DNA from: Candidatus Hadersleviella danica
Lineage (GTDB): Bacteria; Chloroflexota; Anaerolineae; Promineifilales; Promineifilaceae
Assembly: GCA_016711405.1 (NCBI GenBank)
Contig: JADJSZ010000053.1
Coordinates: forward strand, 1-57,809
Direction: 5' to 3'
DNA length: 57,809 nt
The translations under genes and the position numbers were made by a program. Below the pieces are notes generated by a model. It saw only the letters and a list, made by a program, of their open reading frames with translations, did not search any database and was not told where the DNA came from. Of this stretch, positions 8,595-17,786 are shown in pieces (position 1 is the first letter of the stretch; the number at the start of each line of letters is the position of its first letter).

Positions 8595-11456
8595 ATGATT
8601 CTCCACCTCCTCGCCCTCACCCGCCTCCTCTACGAGCAATTCTTCCCCCACCTGCCGTGGCTCGGCTCCCCGTGGACAGTTGGTGGATTTTTGATTTTGG
8701 GTTTTGGATTTTGGATTTGGAGAATACGCAGCAACTATCCCCCATCCTCCCCTGCCCCCCTGCTCCCCCTCGCCATTCCCGCCCTCCTCATCCTCCTCCC
8801 CCCCGAAATCAACCTCCTGCGCGGCTGGCTCCTCTGGGTGGGCGGATGGTGGGTGGTAGCGATCAGCCGTCAGCTAGTCAGCCAGTCAGCCAGTCAGCGC
8901 TCCCCCTCTCTTCTCTCTTCTCTCTTCTCTCTCCTTCTCCTCCTCGCCCCCATCTACTTCCTCACCCTCGGCCGCACAGTGGGCGCGGCCGATACCTTCG
9001 AGTTCCAAGTCGTTGTGCCCCAACTGGGGATTGTTCACCCCACGGGCTACCCCCTCTACCTCCTGCTGGGCAAGTTGTGGACACTGCTCATCCCCTTCGG
9101 CCAACTCGCCTTCCGCCTGAACGTGGGCACGGCCGTTTACGCCCTTGGCGCGGCCGTGCTGGTGCTGGAATTAGTTCGCAGGGGAGCAGAGGGGCAGGGA
9201 AGCAGGGGAGCAGGGGAGCAGGGGAGACTTCTCACTTCTCAGCTTTCACTTTTTACAGCCCTCCTGTTCGCCTTGCGCCCCACTTTTTGGAGCCAAGCGG
9301 TCGAGGCAGAGGTTTACACGTTACATAACCTGATTGGGGCGGCCGTCCTGTTCCTCCTCTTACGCCAACTGCAACAGCCCACGGCCGCCCGCCTGCTGTG
9401 GACGGCCGCCCTCATCGCCCTCGGCCTCACCAACCACCTGACGACCATCATTCTTGCGCCCGTCGCCCTATTGGTAGCCATTCTCACATGGCAATCGTGG
9501 CGGGCAGATTGGCGCTGGCTCCTCGGCCGCTTGCCCTCGCCCTGCTCCCGCTCACCCTTTACGCCTATTTACCCCTGCGCTGGGCGGCCGTAAACGACGA
9601 GCCAATGGGCTGGGGGCGCTTTTTCGGCTGGATAACAGGAAGCCAATTTCAGGATGCACTGCAACTGTGGGCATGGTGGCGCGACCCCACCCGCTACGCC
9701 GTCGTCGGCCGCTTGTTTGTGGCCGAATGGACATGGCTCGGCCTTACCGTGGCTCTGCTCGGGCTGGGCTGGCTGGCATGGCACAACTGGCGCTGGGCGG
9801 CCGTGCTGGCCACCACATGGGCAGGCTACACCTTCTACTGCCTCAACTACTACGTCCCCGACCTCGCCGTCTTCCTTCTACCCGCCCACCTCATCATCGC
9901 CCTCTGCATCGGGGCAGGGCTGATAGCGGTCAGCGTGTCAGCTAGTCAGCTAATCAGCCCCTCCGCTCCCCTGCTCCTCCGCTCCCCTGCCCCCCTGCTC
10001 CCCCTCGCCCTCTTTCCCCTCCTCCTCTGGCACACCGCCGCCCTCTGGCCGAGCATAGACCGCTCCCAAAACTGGGCGTTGGCAGAATGGGGCACGGCCG
10101 TTCTCGCCCAACCCCTCGCCCAAAACGGGGTCATTTTGGCCGACAGCGAGAAAATCGCGCCGCTGTTTTATTTGCAACAAGCCGAGGGGTTGCGCCCCGA
10201 TTTGGCCATCAGCGTGCAACCCGACGAAGCGGCCTACCGCGCCCAACTGACGGCCGCGCTCGAGGCGGGGCGCACCGTTTACCTCGCCCGCTACCTGCCG
10301 GGGCTGGAAGGAGCGTATTACCTGCGCTCAGCCGGGCCACTGACCGAGGTGGGCACAGCCCCCCTGACCAGTTTGCCCCCCACGGCCGAACCCCGCGCCC
10401 AAACCGTTGCCGAGGGCATCCAGTTGGTGGGTATCGAACTGGAACCTGCCTCCGCAGGCGTGGCAGGGCACACGGCCGTCACTTTCTACTGGCAGGCCAA
10501 AACTCCCCTGCCCGAAACGTGGCACATTTACGTGCGCTGGGCGGGCGGGTCACCCATCAACCCAGCGGGGCAACACCCCGCCCACAACTATTACCCCACC
10601 ACGGCGTGGAAAGATGGCGAAATCGTGGCCGACTATCATCTGCTCCCCCACCCCTACCCGCCTGTGGCCACGGCCGATATTCAAATTGCCTTTGCCCCTC
10701 CTTTTAGCCAAGCCTTGGCATGGCAAACCGTAGCCACGGTGGATTTACCCGCCGTGCCACCCACCTTGCCCCACGGCCGCCCCGTGCGCATAACAGCGGA
10801 AGGCGGCGCATGGCTAGACGAGGTCAGTTGGCCACCCCAGCTACGGCCGCAAGCGGGGCTCTCCCCGCCCGTGTTAACGGCAATGGCGTAGAGGATTGGG
10901 AATTCACACTCTCGCCAGCGGCCGATTTGGCCACGGCGCAGGGCACGTATGGGGTGATCGTCTCACATGGGGGACCGGCTCTCCTGTGGCTGGTTGCGGC
11001 CGTGGGGGTACATCCTGCAAGGTGGGCGAGGTGGTGGTGAGCGGGGCGGCCGTGCCCGAAGGCGCCACCAACTTTGGCGACCAAATTGCCCTGCTCGATG
11101 TGCAACTCGACCCGCCCACGCTCGTTCCCGGCGGGCAACAGAATGTCACTGTGCAGTGGCAAGCGCTCGCCAGCCTGAGCGATGATTACACGGTGTTTGT
11201 ACAGGTGGTCAACAGCGGCGGGGTGGTGGTGCAGGTGGATAGCTGGCCGTTGCAGGGCACGTACCCCACCAGCCAATGGCGCATCGGCGAGGTGATTCGC
11301 GACCCCTATCTGCTCTATCTGCCCGCCGAACTGCCCGAGGACAATTACCAACTCCTCATCGGCCTCTATCGCCTCGCCGATTTGCAACGGGTTCCTGTCC
11401 TCGCGGAGCAAGGCTTCCCCGTGGATGACAAAGCCACCTTTCCGTTGGCAAAATAG
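8595..11456 (+). CDS. DUF2723 polytopic membrane protein with C-terminal beta domains (frameshifted)
   Basis: A GT39-like membrane protein. The hallmark AADTFEFQVVVPQLGIVHPTGYPLYLLLGKL (about 8985-9080) is the DUF2723 signature; family members resemble O-mannosyltransferases and are linked to cell-surface glycosylation. About ten hydrophobic segments are followed by two extracytoplasmic beta domains (AVTFYWQAKTPLPETWHIYV; VTVQWQALASLSDDYTVFVQ). Frameshifts: near 9530 (a C missing after CGGCCGC), about 10865, and about 11005. Low-complexity words sit inside loops: GTCAGCCAGTCAGCC at 8870-8900, GGGAGCAGGGGAGCAGGG at 9180-9230, and GCTAGTCAGCTAATCAGCC with CCCTGCTCC at 9930-10010. The total of about 950 aa fits the family with these domains. 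Confidence 0.8.
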
Positions 11457-11710
11457 GCTCTGGCCGAGATTGGGCATTGACAACTATTTGTTATGTGTGC
11501 TAGTTTTGTGGACGTTGCCTAAAATGTAGTAGCAAATTTATTTCGTGACCCAAATTATTATGTTCGCCTCAATCAACCCCCTCTTCGCAAGCCATTCCAT
11601 AAGCTATGAACGCTTGCTCGCACCGCGTACCGCGCTCGTCTCGGCCGCTTGGCCTATGCCCAGCAGACCCTAGCTGAACTTTTTTCCTTTCAGCTACCTT
11701 GCCCGAGATT
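11457..11710. other. Gene-free stretch ending in a strong terminator
   Basis: About 255 nt without a credible ORF between the DUF2723 gene and the terminator at 11711. It could be the 3' UTR or a small RNA. Nothing recognisable is seen in it. Confidence 0.4.
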
Positions 11711-11745
11711 GAGCGCAGACGACAAATCTGCGCTCTTTTTTTTTA
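11711..11745 (+). terminator. Rho-independent terminator
   Basis: Stem GAGCGCAGA / TCTGCGCTC with loop CGACAAA, followed by a run of nine T. Confidence 0.92.
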
Positions 11746-11750
11746 TTTGC

Positions 11751-11841
11751 CATTTGTCATTTGTCATTTGCGGTTATTTTCCACCAGATTGCTCCCATAA
11801 CCTCACTACTCACTATTCACTATCCACTCACCACTTCTCCC
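11751..11841 (+). repeat. Intergenic word repeat (CATTTGT and CACTA words)
   Basis: CATTTGTCATTTGTCATTTG, then CTCACTACTCACTATTCACT and CACTCACCAC, ending in TTCTCCC directly before the HNH gene's ATG. Confidence 0.8.
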
Positions 11842-12351
11842 ATGAACATCTTACTCCTCAATGCAACCTATGAACCACTGACCGTGCTGTCTCGTGCCCG
11901 CGCCATGTCGCTATGGTTGCGCGGCCGTGTTGAAGCCGCCACCGAAGAGATTTTGCTCATTCAGGGGGTGGCCCAGCGGATTGAATTGCCGACTGTTTTG
12001 CGGCTCCGCCGTTATGTCAATGTGCCCCGCAGGGGCGCACGCTGGCATCGCGTGGGGGTGCTCCAGCGGGATAACTACCGCTGTATTTTCTGTGGCGTTC
12101 AGCAGGGGGAATGGCAAGACGGCCGTCTCCTGACCCACAAAGCGTTCACCGTAGATCACCTTGTGCCCAAGAGCCGTGGCGGCAAGAACACGTGGGGCAA
12201 TACCGCCTGTGCTTGTGGCAAATGCAATAGCCGCAAAGGGGCGCGCACGCCCCACGAAGCGGGCATGAAACTCCTGTGGGAACCGAAAACACCACGGGTC
12301 AACTACCTCATCGCCAGCGGCGACTTGCCCGAGGCGGGGAGATGTACTTAG
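11842..12351 (+). CDS. HNH endonuclease family protein
   Basis: 169 aa from ATG 11842 (MNILLLNATYEPL), an N-terminus typical of a widespread bacterial HNH family. The catalytic part reads RDNYRCIFCG, then FTVDHLVPKSRGG (His of the HNH motif) and NTACACGKCNSRKG; the CxxC pairs probably bind structural zinc. Function is unknown beyond likely metal-dependent DNA cleavage. The start is preceded by TTCTCCC, not a Shine-Dalgarno. It appears intact. Confidence 0.88.
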   Translation: MNILLLNATYEPLTVLSRARAMSLWLRGRVEAATEEILLIQGVAQRIELPTVLRLRRYVNVPRRGARWHRVGVLQRDNYRCIFCGVQQGEWQDGRLLTHKAFTVDHLVPKSRGGKNTWGNTACACGKCNSRKGARTPHEAGMKLLWEPKTPRVNYLIASGDLPEAGRCT

Positions 12352-12352
12352 T

Positions 12353-12432
12353 GGGTCAGTCTCTCAGTCTATCAGTCCATCAGTCGCTTGGTCGGCGGAA
12401 AGAGTGATAGGCTGATAGCACCAGCGTTGACG
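12353..12432 (+). repeat. Intergenic word repeat (CAGTC words)
   Basis: GTCAGTCTCTCAGTCTATCA followed by GTCCATCAGTC, core CTTGGTCGGCGG, then the opposite-strand words GTGATAGGCTGATAGC. It lies between convergent genes. Confidence 0.7.
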
Positions 12433-12447
12433 AGACGTTCGACAAGT

Positions 12448-13529
12448 TCATAAAGCGCGGCCGAGATGAAGAAGGTTAGCAGAGCCAAATGCCCGCCACA
12501 GCATGTGGGTAATGCCCATCTCCTTGCCTAAAAAGAGCCAAAAGAACCACTGCACTGGTTCGGTCAGTTGGATGAGGTAAAGGGCATAGGATGTGGCTCC
12601 CAGATAGAGCAAGGCTCGTGGCGGATAGGCGGGTAGCCGGGGGTGGTGGTGTCCACGGCCGTGCCCAAAATAAACCCACTGGCAAATAGGGCAACTCCCC
12701 AAGATAGGGTGCGATTAACGGCCGTGCCCAACTCTGACCCCGACCAAAGCAGTAGCACCATGCACCCAACATGCCGGAGAACAGTTGCCCCACACCAACC
12801 AGCGGGCACGGCTTTCGAGCCACGGCCGAGGCTTGCTCTGTAAGAAAAGCACGGCCGCAACCATCCCCACCAAAAAGTCGGGCAGGTGACCAAAAATCGA
12901 ATAGTGCATCATGAATGAGGCTGGCTGACCCAGCAAGGTATCCCCGCCTTGTAGGTACCACGAAAGCAACAAGCCCAGCCCAATGGCGGCGGCATAACCA
13001 CACGGCCGCGCCAATGACCTTGGTTGGTTTATCAGGGGCGGAGCCATCTAAAAAAGGCTGGCGCGAGTAGGTAGTAGAGCATTTCGAGGGTCAATGTCCA
13101 GCCGACGGTGGTTCCAAGAAAGAGCGTGCTGGGAAAAAAGGCTTGGGTCAAGGTGAGCAGAATGAGGGTTTGACGGCCGTCGGTGGGCATTATATTGGTG
13201 GGGCGGCCGAAGGCAAACACGCCAAATATCAGCACAAACAGATAGAGCGGCACGACCCGAATGAGCCGTTTGAGCAAATAGGCGGTGTAGGTGGTGTGGC
13301 CGTTCCGAAAATCCGCCTCGTAACGGAGGGTTATGAGAAAGCCCGACAGGGCAAAAAAGATGGGCACACCCACATACCCCACCTCAAACGGGGCACGCAA
13401 AAGGAGCGGCCATTCGGCTGCATGGGCAAAAAACCAGTGATAGAAAAAGACTTGCCCAGCGGCGAAAGCGCGTAAACCAGTTAGGGCAGGGATATTGGCA
13501 AGACATTGTAGGGGAGTAAGAAGTAGAAG
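12448..13529 (-). CDS. Acyltransferase family 3 membrane protein (OafA-like, frameshifted)
   Basis: Integral membrane O-acyltransferase that acetylates or acylates surface glycans. The N-terminus, near 13500, reads NIPALTGLRAFAAGQVFFYH (catalytic His region). Next come GVPIFFALSGFLITLRY and VGWTLTLEMLYYLLAP (13400-13040), FMMHYSIFGHLPDFLVGMVAA (about 12900), and SYALYLIQLTEPVQWFF near the end (about 12600). These are the standard blocks of the family, but they lie in three frames with indels near 13030, 12830 and 12640. The exact start is not resolved. Confidence 0.8.
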
Positions 13530-13616
13530 GTAATGGGGAAAGCAAATGGTGGGCGTGGCTTATCTTTCATTCATCATCACAAGGACTCCACTATACCTTG
13601 ATATGGAAGAAATCTT

Positions 13617-14778
13617 ATGGACACAATTTTACGCACTGAACCCGCGCCTCTGAATGTATGGGGACGCGAACTGATAGACGAGGCCTCGTTCCAACAAATC
13701 AACGATGCCGCCCAGCTACCTGTCACTCTGCGCGTGGCCCTGATGCCCGACGCACACATTGGCTATGGCTTTTGCCATTGGTGGTGTGGCCGCGCTGGAG
13801 GGGGCACTAGCTCCTATATGGTCGGGGTGGATATTGGCTGTCGTATGCACGCGACGATTTTCGGCCGTAATCCCATCCATTGCGCCAAGAAAAGCGTGGT
13901 TATGTCAAGCTCTGCAAGACCATACGTTTTTCGGCCGTCAAGGACCACGCAAAGAACCAGCGCAACGAACACCCCATCTTGGATGACCCGCGCTGGCGGC
14001 AGCTGCCCCACCACCTGAACCATCTGCACGAAAAAGCGGCCGAACAATTGGGCACATCGGGCGGGGGCAACCACTTTGTGGAATGGGTCAGTTTGGCCGT
14101 GCAAGAGGATAACCCGTTGGATTTAGAAGGGGGTAACTATATTGCGCTTGTCTCGCACAGTGGCTCCCGCGCCGTTGGCTTTACCATTGCCAATTGGTAC
14201 ACCAAGGTGGCGGAGCAATATTGCGCCTTCTTGCCCAAGGAGTTTATACGGCTGGCGTGGCTGGAATACCAAACCTCGGCCGCTGAAGAGTACGAACTGG
14301 CCATGAACTTGGCGGGCGATTTTGCCCGCGCCAACCATGAGGTCATACACCAACGCATTAGCGAGGCGTTGGGGGCGGATTTGGTGCTGGCGACGCTGGA
14401 AAACCACCACAATTTTGCGTGGCGGGTGGAACGGCCGCATCAAGCCCCCATCTACATCCACCGCAAAGGGGCGACCCCCCCAAAGGATGTGTTGGGGATT
14501 ATTCGGCTCGATGGCTACGCCGGTTTTTTTGCGCGGGTTGGGAGAGACGGCCGAGGCGCGTCCTCGAACACCCCTCGCTCAACAGCGCGGCACATGGGAG
14601 CGGGCGGGTGCTCGGCCGTAACCAAGCCCTCAAAAAGCTGTCGGCCAAGGATGTGCGCCAACAATTAGAAAAACGCGGGGTCACTTTGCTGGGCGGCGGG
14701 TTAGATGAAGCACCCGATGTGTACAAAGATTCGCGCCAAGTGATTGCCGCGCAGGCCGATTTGGTGCAGGTGTGGTAG
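13617..14778 (+). CDS. rtcB: RtcB, 3'-phosphate/5'-hydroxyl RNA ligase (frameshifted)
   Basis: A GTP- and Mn-dependent RNA ligase for tRNA or RNA repair. Blocks: ALMPDAHIGYG then FAIGGVAALEG, GVDIGCRMHA (metal-binding Cys), DHAKNQRNEHPILDD, LGTSGGGNHFVEW, ALVSHSGSRAVG, ENHHNFAW, IYIHRKGATPP (His that carries GMP lies in this region) and GGGLDEAPDVYKDSRQV at the C-terminus. At least four indels (about 13775, 13890, 14545 and 14600) break the frame. GGAAG at 13605-13609 is a possible ribosome-binding site. About 385 aa when repaired, similar to short bacterial RtcB types. Confidence 0.88.
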
Positions 14779-15100
14779 GAATTTTCGCCCATCATTGTGC
14801 GAATGGAAGCTCCCAAGGGAAAAGGGCTAGGGCAGTAGGGAGTTATTGGTTACTGATTATTCGTTATTGGGTTATTCGGTCATCACCTCGGTAGCTAGAC
14901 AACCAGCAATAACGTCAATAACTCACCTCCTTTCTAGTAGGTTTTGACAGGATTTTGGTTGGTGTGGAAGGTTCTGGTAGGGTATCGCTCCTATAGTTAC
15001 GTTTGTTAATCGTTCTTGTTACTCGCTATTGCTACTGGGTCCTCCCCACTAACCAATAACCAATAACTTAGAATAACTCACCTAAGGAGAGATACATAAA
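14779..15100 (+). repeat. Intergenic region with TTATTGG word repeats
   Basis: No gene is seen. TTATTGGTTACTGATTATTC followed by GTTATTGGG lies at 14844-14878, then opposed words AGCAATAACGTCAATAACTC near 14907. A second pair is GTTACTCGCTATTGCTACTG and CACTAACCAATAACCAATAA near 15018-15070. It ends with a Shine-Dalgarno AAGGAGAG at 15086. Confidence 0.75.
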
Positions 15101-15496
15101 ATGACTGTTTCAAGACATTGGCGAATGAATGCCCAACGGTACAACATTATTGGCGGCATGGGGCAAGATGCGGTAAAGGTTTTGCAACACAGCGGCCAAT
15201 TCCCGCAAGAGGCCACGGCCGAGCAAGATTACATTTTCACGGGTCAGGGCGAGGTTACTCATGCACCACCGTTTACGATGCCCCTGCGATGTTCTGAGCG
15301 GTACGCCCCCTACGTGTTGGCTCTGGTCAAGTTGGCCGAAAGGCCTCGTGACAGCGCAATTGACCGATGTGATGCTGAGCAGGTGCAGATTGGTATGCCC
15401 GTGGAGATGGTCACGCGCAAACTCCACCGAAGGGAAGAGGGCATGATTGTCTGTGGTTACAAATTCCGTCCTACTTTAATGGGCGTGTCGGCTTAA
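15101..15496 (+). CDS. DUF35 (OB-fold, zinc-ribbon) acyl-CoA-associated protein (frameshifted)
   Basis: The N-terminus HWRMNAQRYNIIGG and the C-terminal block RYAPYVLALVKLAE, EQVQIGMPVEMVTRKL and CGYKFRP match DUF35/ChsH2-like proteins, which usually pair with thiolases. The rubredoxin-like CxxC...CxxC zinc ribbon expected after IIGG is scrambled: one CGK remains in another frame near 15166, and several small indels are needed to restore it. Strong Shine-Dalgarno AAGGAGAG. No thiolase is adjacent, so the partner is unknown. Confidence 0.75.
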   Translation: MTVSRHWRMNAQRYNIIGGMGQDAVKVLQHSGQFPQEATAEQDYIFTGQGEVTHAPPFTMPLRCSERYAPYVLALVKLAERPRDSAIDRCDAEQVQIGMPVEMVTRKLHRREEGMIVCGYKFRPTLMGVSA

Positions 15497-15511
15497 CAAA
15501 ATTAGCTACAG

Positions 15512-15560
15512 CAAACAAAAAACGGCCGTGGACGAATTCGTCCACGGCCGTTTTTGTTTG
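15512..15560. terminator. Bidirectional terminator between convergent genes
   Basis: A 49-nt near-perfect inverted repeat centred on GAATTC: an A-run, ACGGCCGTGGACG, CGTCCACGGCCGT, then a T-run. It serves the plus-strand DUF35 gene and the minus-strand gene ending at 15580. CGGCCG lies on both arms. Confidence 0.93.
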
Positions 15561-15579
15561 CCCATCCTTCGCTTAGCCG

Positions 15580-16509
15580 TCAAAATTTATTGAGCCACAA
15601 AATAGCCAGTAACCCGTAACGATTAACGCTCATAAGCGAAGGCAAAACAATGGGCAGAGTCGAAAAGGCGGGAATGGTGAGCGACGGGTCGGCCAAGACG
15701 AGACCTGTTGAGGGGCCGCCATCGAGGTTGAGGGCGATATCTAACTCGAGGTCGCTGGCGGTGAGCCATGTGCTGAGTTGGTGGAGGGTGAAGCCGCCAC
15801 GGGAGCCATGATGAGCAAAGATACGGCCGTTCACATCCTGCCCAATCACCGTGCGCCGCGCCCGTTGCCCCGATTCTTGGTCGGCGGGAAGCCGAGTTGC
15901 CCACGGGCTTGACCAGCAAGGGGAAACGATTGCACGGCCGCTGACCACGTCTCCTGTGAGCTATACGGCTGGTCGGCCAAACTGCGGAGCGCGGCCGTGC
16001 CCGCCTCATCTACCACCACCATCCCCCCAAACCCTACATAGCTCGCTCCGCTCGCTTGGCCATCCACAATGATGAGACCTGTGGCCGTAAATTCGGGCGT
16101 GAAATAACCGCCGTTGACGACGAGGAGCGCCCCTGTTTGCTGTTGCCAGTCGGCAAGGATTTGCGGCCGTCCGGGGCTGTAACCCACCTCCCAGCGAAAT
16201 TGTTCGGGAGCGAATCGCAAAATGGTCAGCGTTTCGTTCGCTTCGGGCAGGGTGATTTGCCGCCGTTCCAATCCCTCGCGGAGCAATTCCCAGCCCGTAT
16301 CGGCCGTGGGGTGGCCGTGGCAGGGGAAGAGGCGTGGCTGTGGAGACAGGAGCTAAAGTAGGCTGGGGGATGGCTCAGGGTGGGGGCTAAAATGGCCAGC
16401 GTGGGGGTGGGCGGCCCAAGCGGCCGTGGGGGTGGGCATGGGCACGGCCAACTGGCAGGCCATCAACCCCACCGCCCCCGCCAAAACCCACCCCCAAACG
16501 GCTACTCAT
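15580..16509 (-). CDS. Phosphodiester glycosidase (NAGPA/DUF2233 family) lipoprotein (frameshifted)
   Basis: NAGPA-fold protein, a family acting on sugar phosphodiester linkages. Core blocks: GALLVVNGGYFTPEF (about 16135-16090) and LDIALNLDGGPSTGLVL (about 15740-15690). A lipoprotein-type signal VLAGAVGLMAC lies near 16480-16450, followed by a Thr/Pro stretch. Start ATG 16509 overlaps the upstream stop (ATGA), suggesting translational coupling. Indels occur near 16490, 16350 and 15880. The gene ends at TGA 15580, facing a bidirectional terminator. Confidence 0.78.
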
Positions 16510-17152
16510 CGGCCGCCTCGGCCGCCTCCAGCCACTTCCTCGCCAATGGTCAACGATTCCCGATGCACCAACACGTCGAGCGGGTCTAGCCCCAATTCGC
16601 TCAGAAGCTCATCGGGCCGCCCTGTTTGGGAGGGGGTTAGCACCAGTTCCATCGTCAGCAAGGCTTCATCTGTGGGGGTGGGGGCGATGGTCAGGCTGAG
16701 AATGAGCGGCCGTAGGTCGTAGTTCTTGGCTTTGCCTTTGCTGGTGCGTTCGCGGATGAGTTGCTCGGCCGAATTCACAGCCGCCACCCGCTCCGCCAAC
16801 GTCTCGTAGGGGAGCAGGTCGGGGGCAATGACGGCCGTGTAGGTGGAGGCGCGGATGAGCATTTGCAGGGCGGGGCCGCCCAAAGGCACTTCTTCGACCG
16901 CCACAATGCCCAGCCCTGGTGCCATCCGCGCCTCGATTTTGGCGTGGGCGGCCGACACTTCGACCCGCTCGGTCAGCCACACATCCACCAACTCGCACTG
17001 GCTGGTCATACCCAGCGAGGTGGCGGTGGCAAATTGCACTTTCGGCCGCCGATTGAACCCTTGGGAGGCGGTGCATCGAGGTGGCCGATAAAGCGGGTGG
17101 CTCCCGTCTTAGAAAAAGTGATGCGGAGACGCTGGACGTTGAGAGATTGCAT
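16506..17152 (-). CDS. DUF2344 (TIGR03936) radical-SAM-linked protein with internal deletion
   Basis: Start ATG 17152 (MQSLNVQRLRITFSKTGATRFIGHLD). The family then continues with about 20 residues before GFNPRPK; here HLDA is followed almost at once by KGFNRRPKVQFATATSLGMTSQ, so about 60 bp plus a frame seem to be missing near 17065. The remainder (CELVDVWLTERV and the C-terminal half) is intact. Members normally sit beside, or are fused to, a radical SAM protein (TIGR03960); none is adjacent here. The function is not known. The stop overlaps the next gene's start by ATGA. Confidence 0.8.
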
Positions 17153-17239
17153 GGGGAAGGAGGTTATTCGTTATTGGTTATTGGGTGGCTTTGAGTGTGC
17201 TCTGGGCGGTCTCCAGACCGTCCCAGCCGGGTGGATCGG

Positions 17240-17698
17240 TCAGAGACCGTCCAAAGCCAGTACCTCATTTGTTCGTTGCTCATTGTTCATTGCCTTCAGA
17301 TAAAGCCAACGGCCGTTAACCCGCTCAAACAGGCTTTGCTCGAAGATGGAGGCATCGCGGCCGTTTTGGGTGAGCGCGGCCGAAAAGGTCACAGTGGCGG
17401 TGTCGCCCGTTTCGGTGGCTTGCAAGATGGTCAGCCCCACGAATTTGGTTTCACGGCTGAATTGTTGCAGGCCGCGCCGCCATGTGGCTTGGTCGGTTTC
17501 CCAGTGGGGACTATCGGGGTGGGTGGTGGCGATGAGATAGTCGGGCAGGGTGAGGGCGTAGGCGGCATAGCGGGAGCGCATGAGTTGCTCGGCCGTTTCG
17601 GCCGCTTGCCCTTTGTGCCACGGCCGACAACAGGCCGAATAGGGTTGCCCACTGCCGCAGGGGCAGGGGCGGGTGGTGAGGAGGGGGCGTTTTTTCAT
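17240..17698 (-). CDS. YchJ family protein with SEC-C zinc motif
   Basis: 152 aa, intact. The N-terminal SEC-C motif RPCPCGSGQPYSACC (CxC...CC zinc ligands) is followed by AETAEQLMRSRYAAYALTLPDYLIATTHPD and a cystatin-like fold (FSRETKFVGLTILQATETGD, FEQSLFERVNGRWLYL), which is the YchJ/UPF0225 arrangement. SEC-C motifs often bind the translation or secretion machinery; the role of YchJ is undefined. TTATTGG words follow the gene at 17165-17185. Confidence 0.88.
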   Translation of the reverse strand: MKKRPLLTTRPCPCGSGQPYSACCRPWHKGQAAETAEQLMRSRYAAYALTLPDYLIATTHPDSPHWETDQATWRRGLQQFSRETKFVGLTILQATETGDTATVTFSAALTQNGRDASIFEQSLFERVNGRWLYLKAMNNEQRTNEVLALDGL

Positions 17699-17786
17699 CC
17701 TGCAAGTTGTAACTCAAAGTGGAACCTGCGACAAAGCCCCGTCGTTAGAGAAATGTACCAATGATATCTGCAAGGAGAAGAAACCC

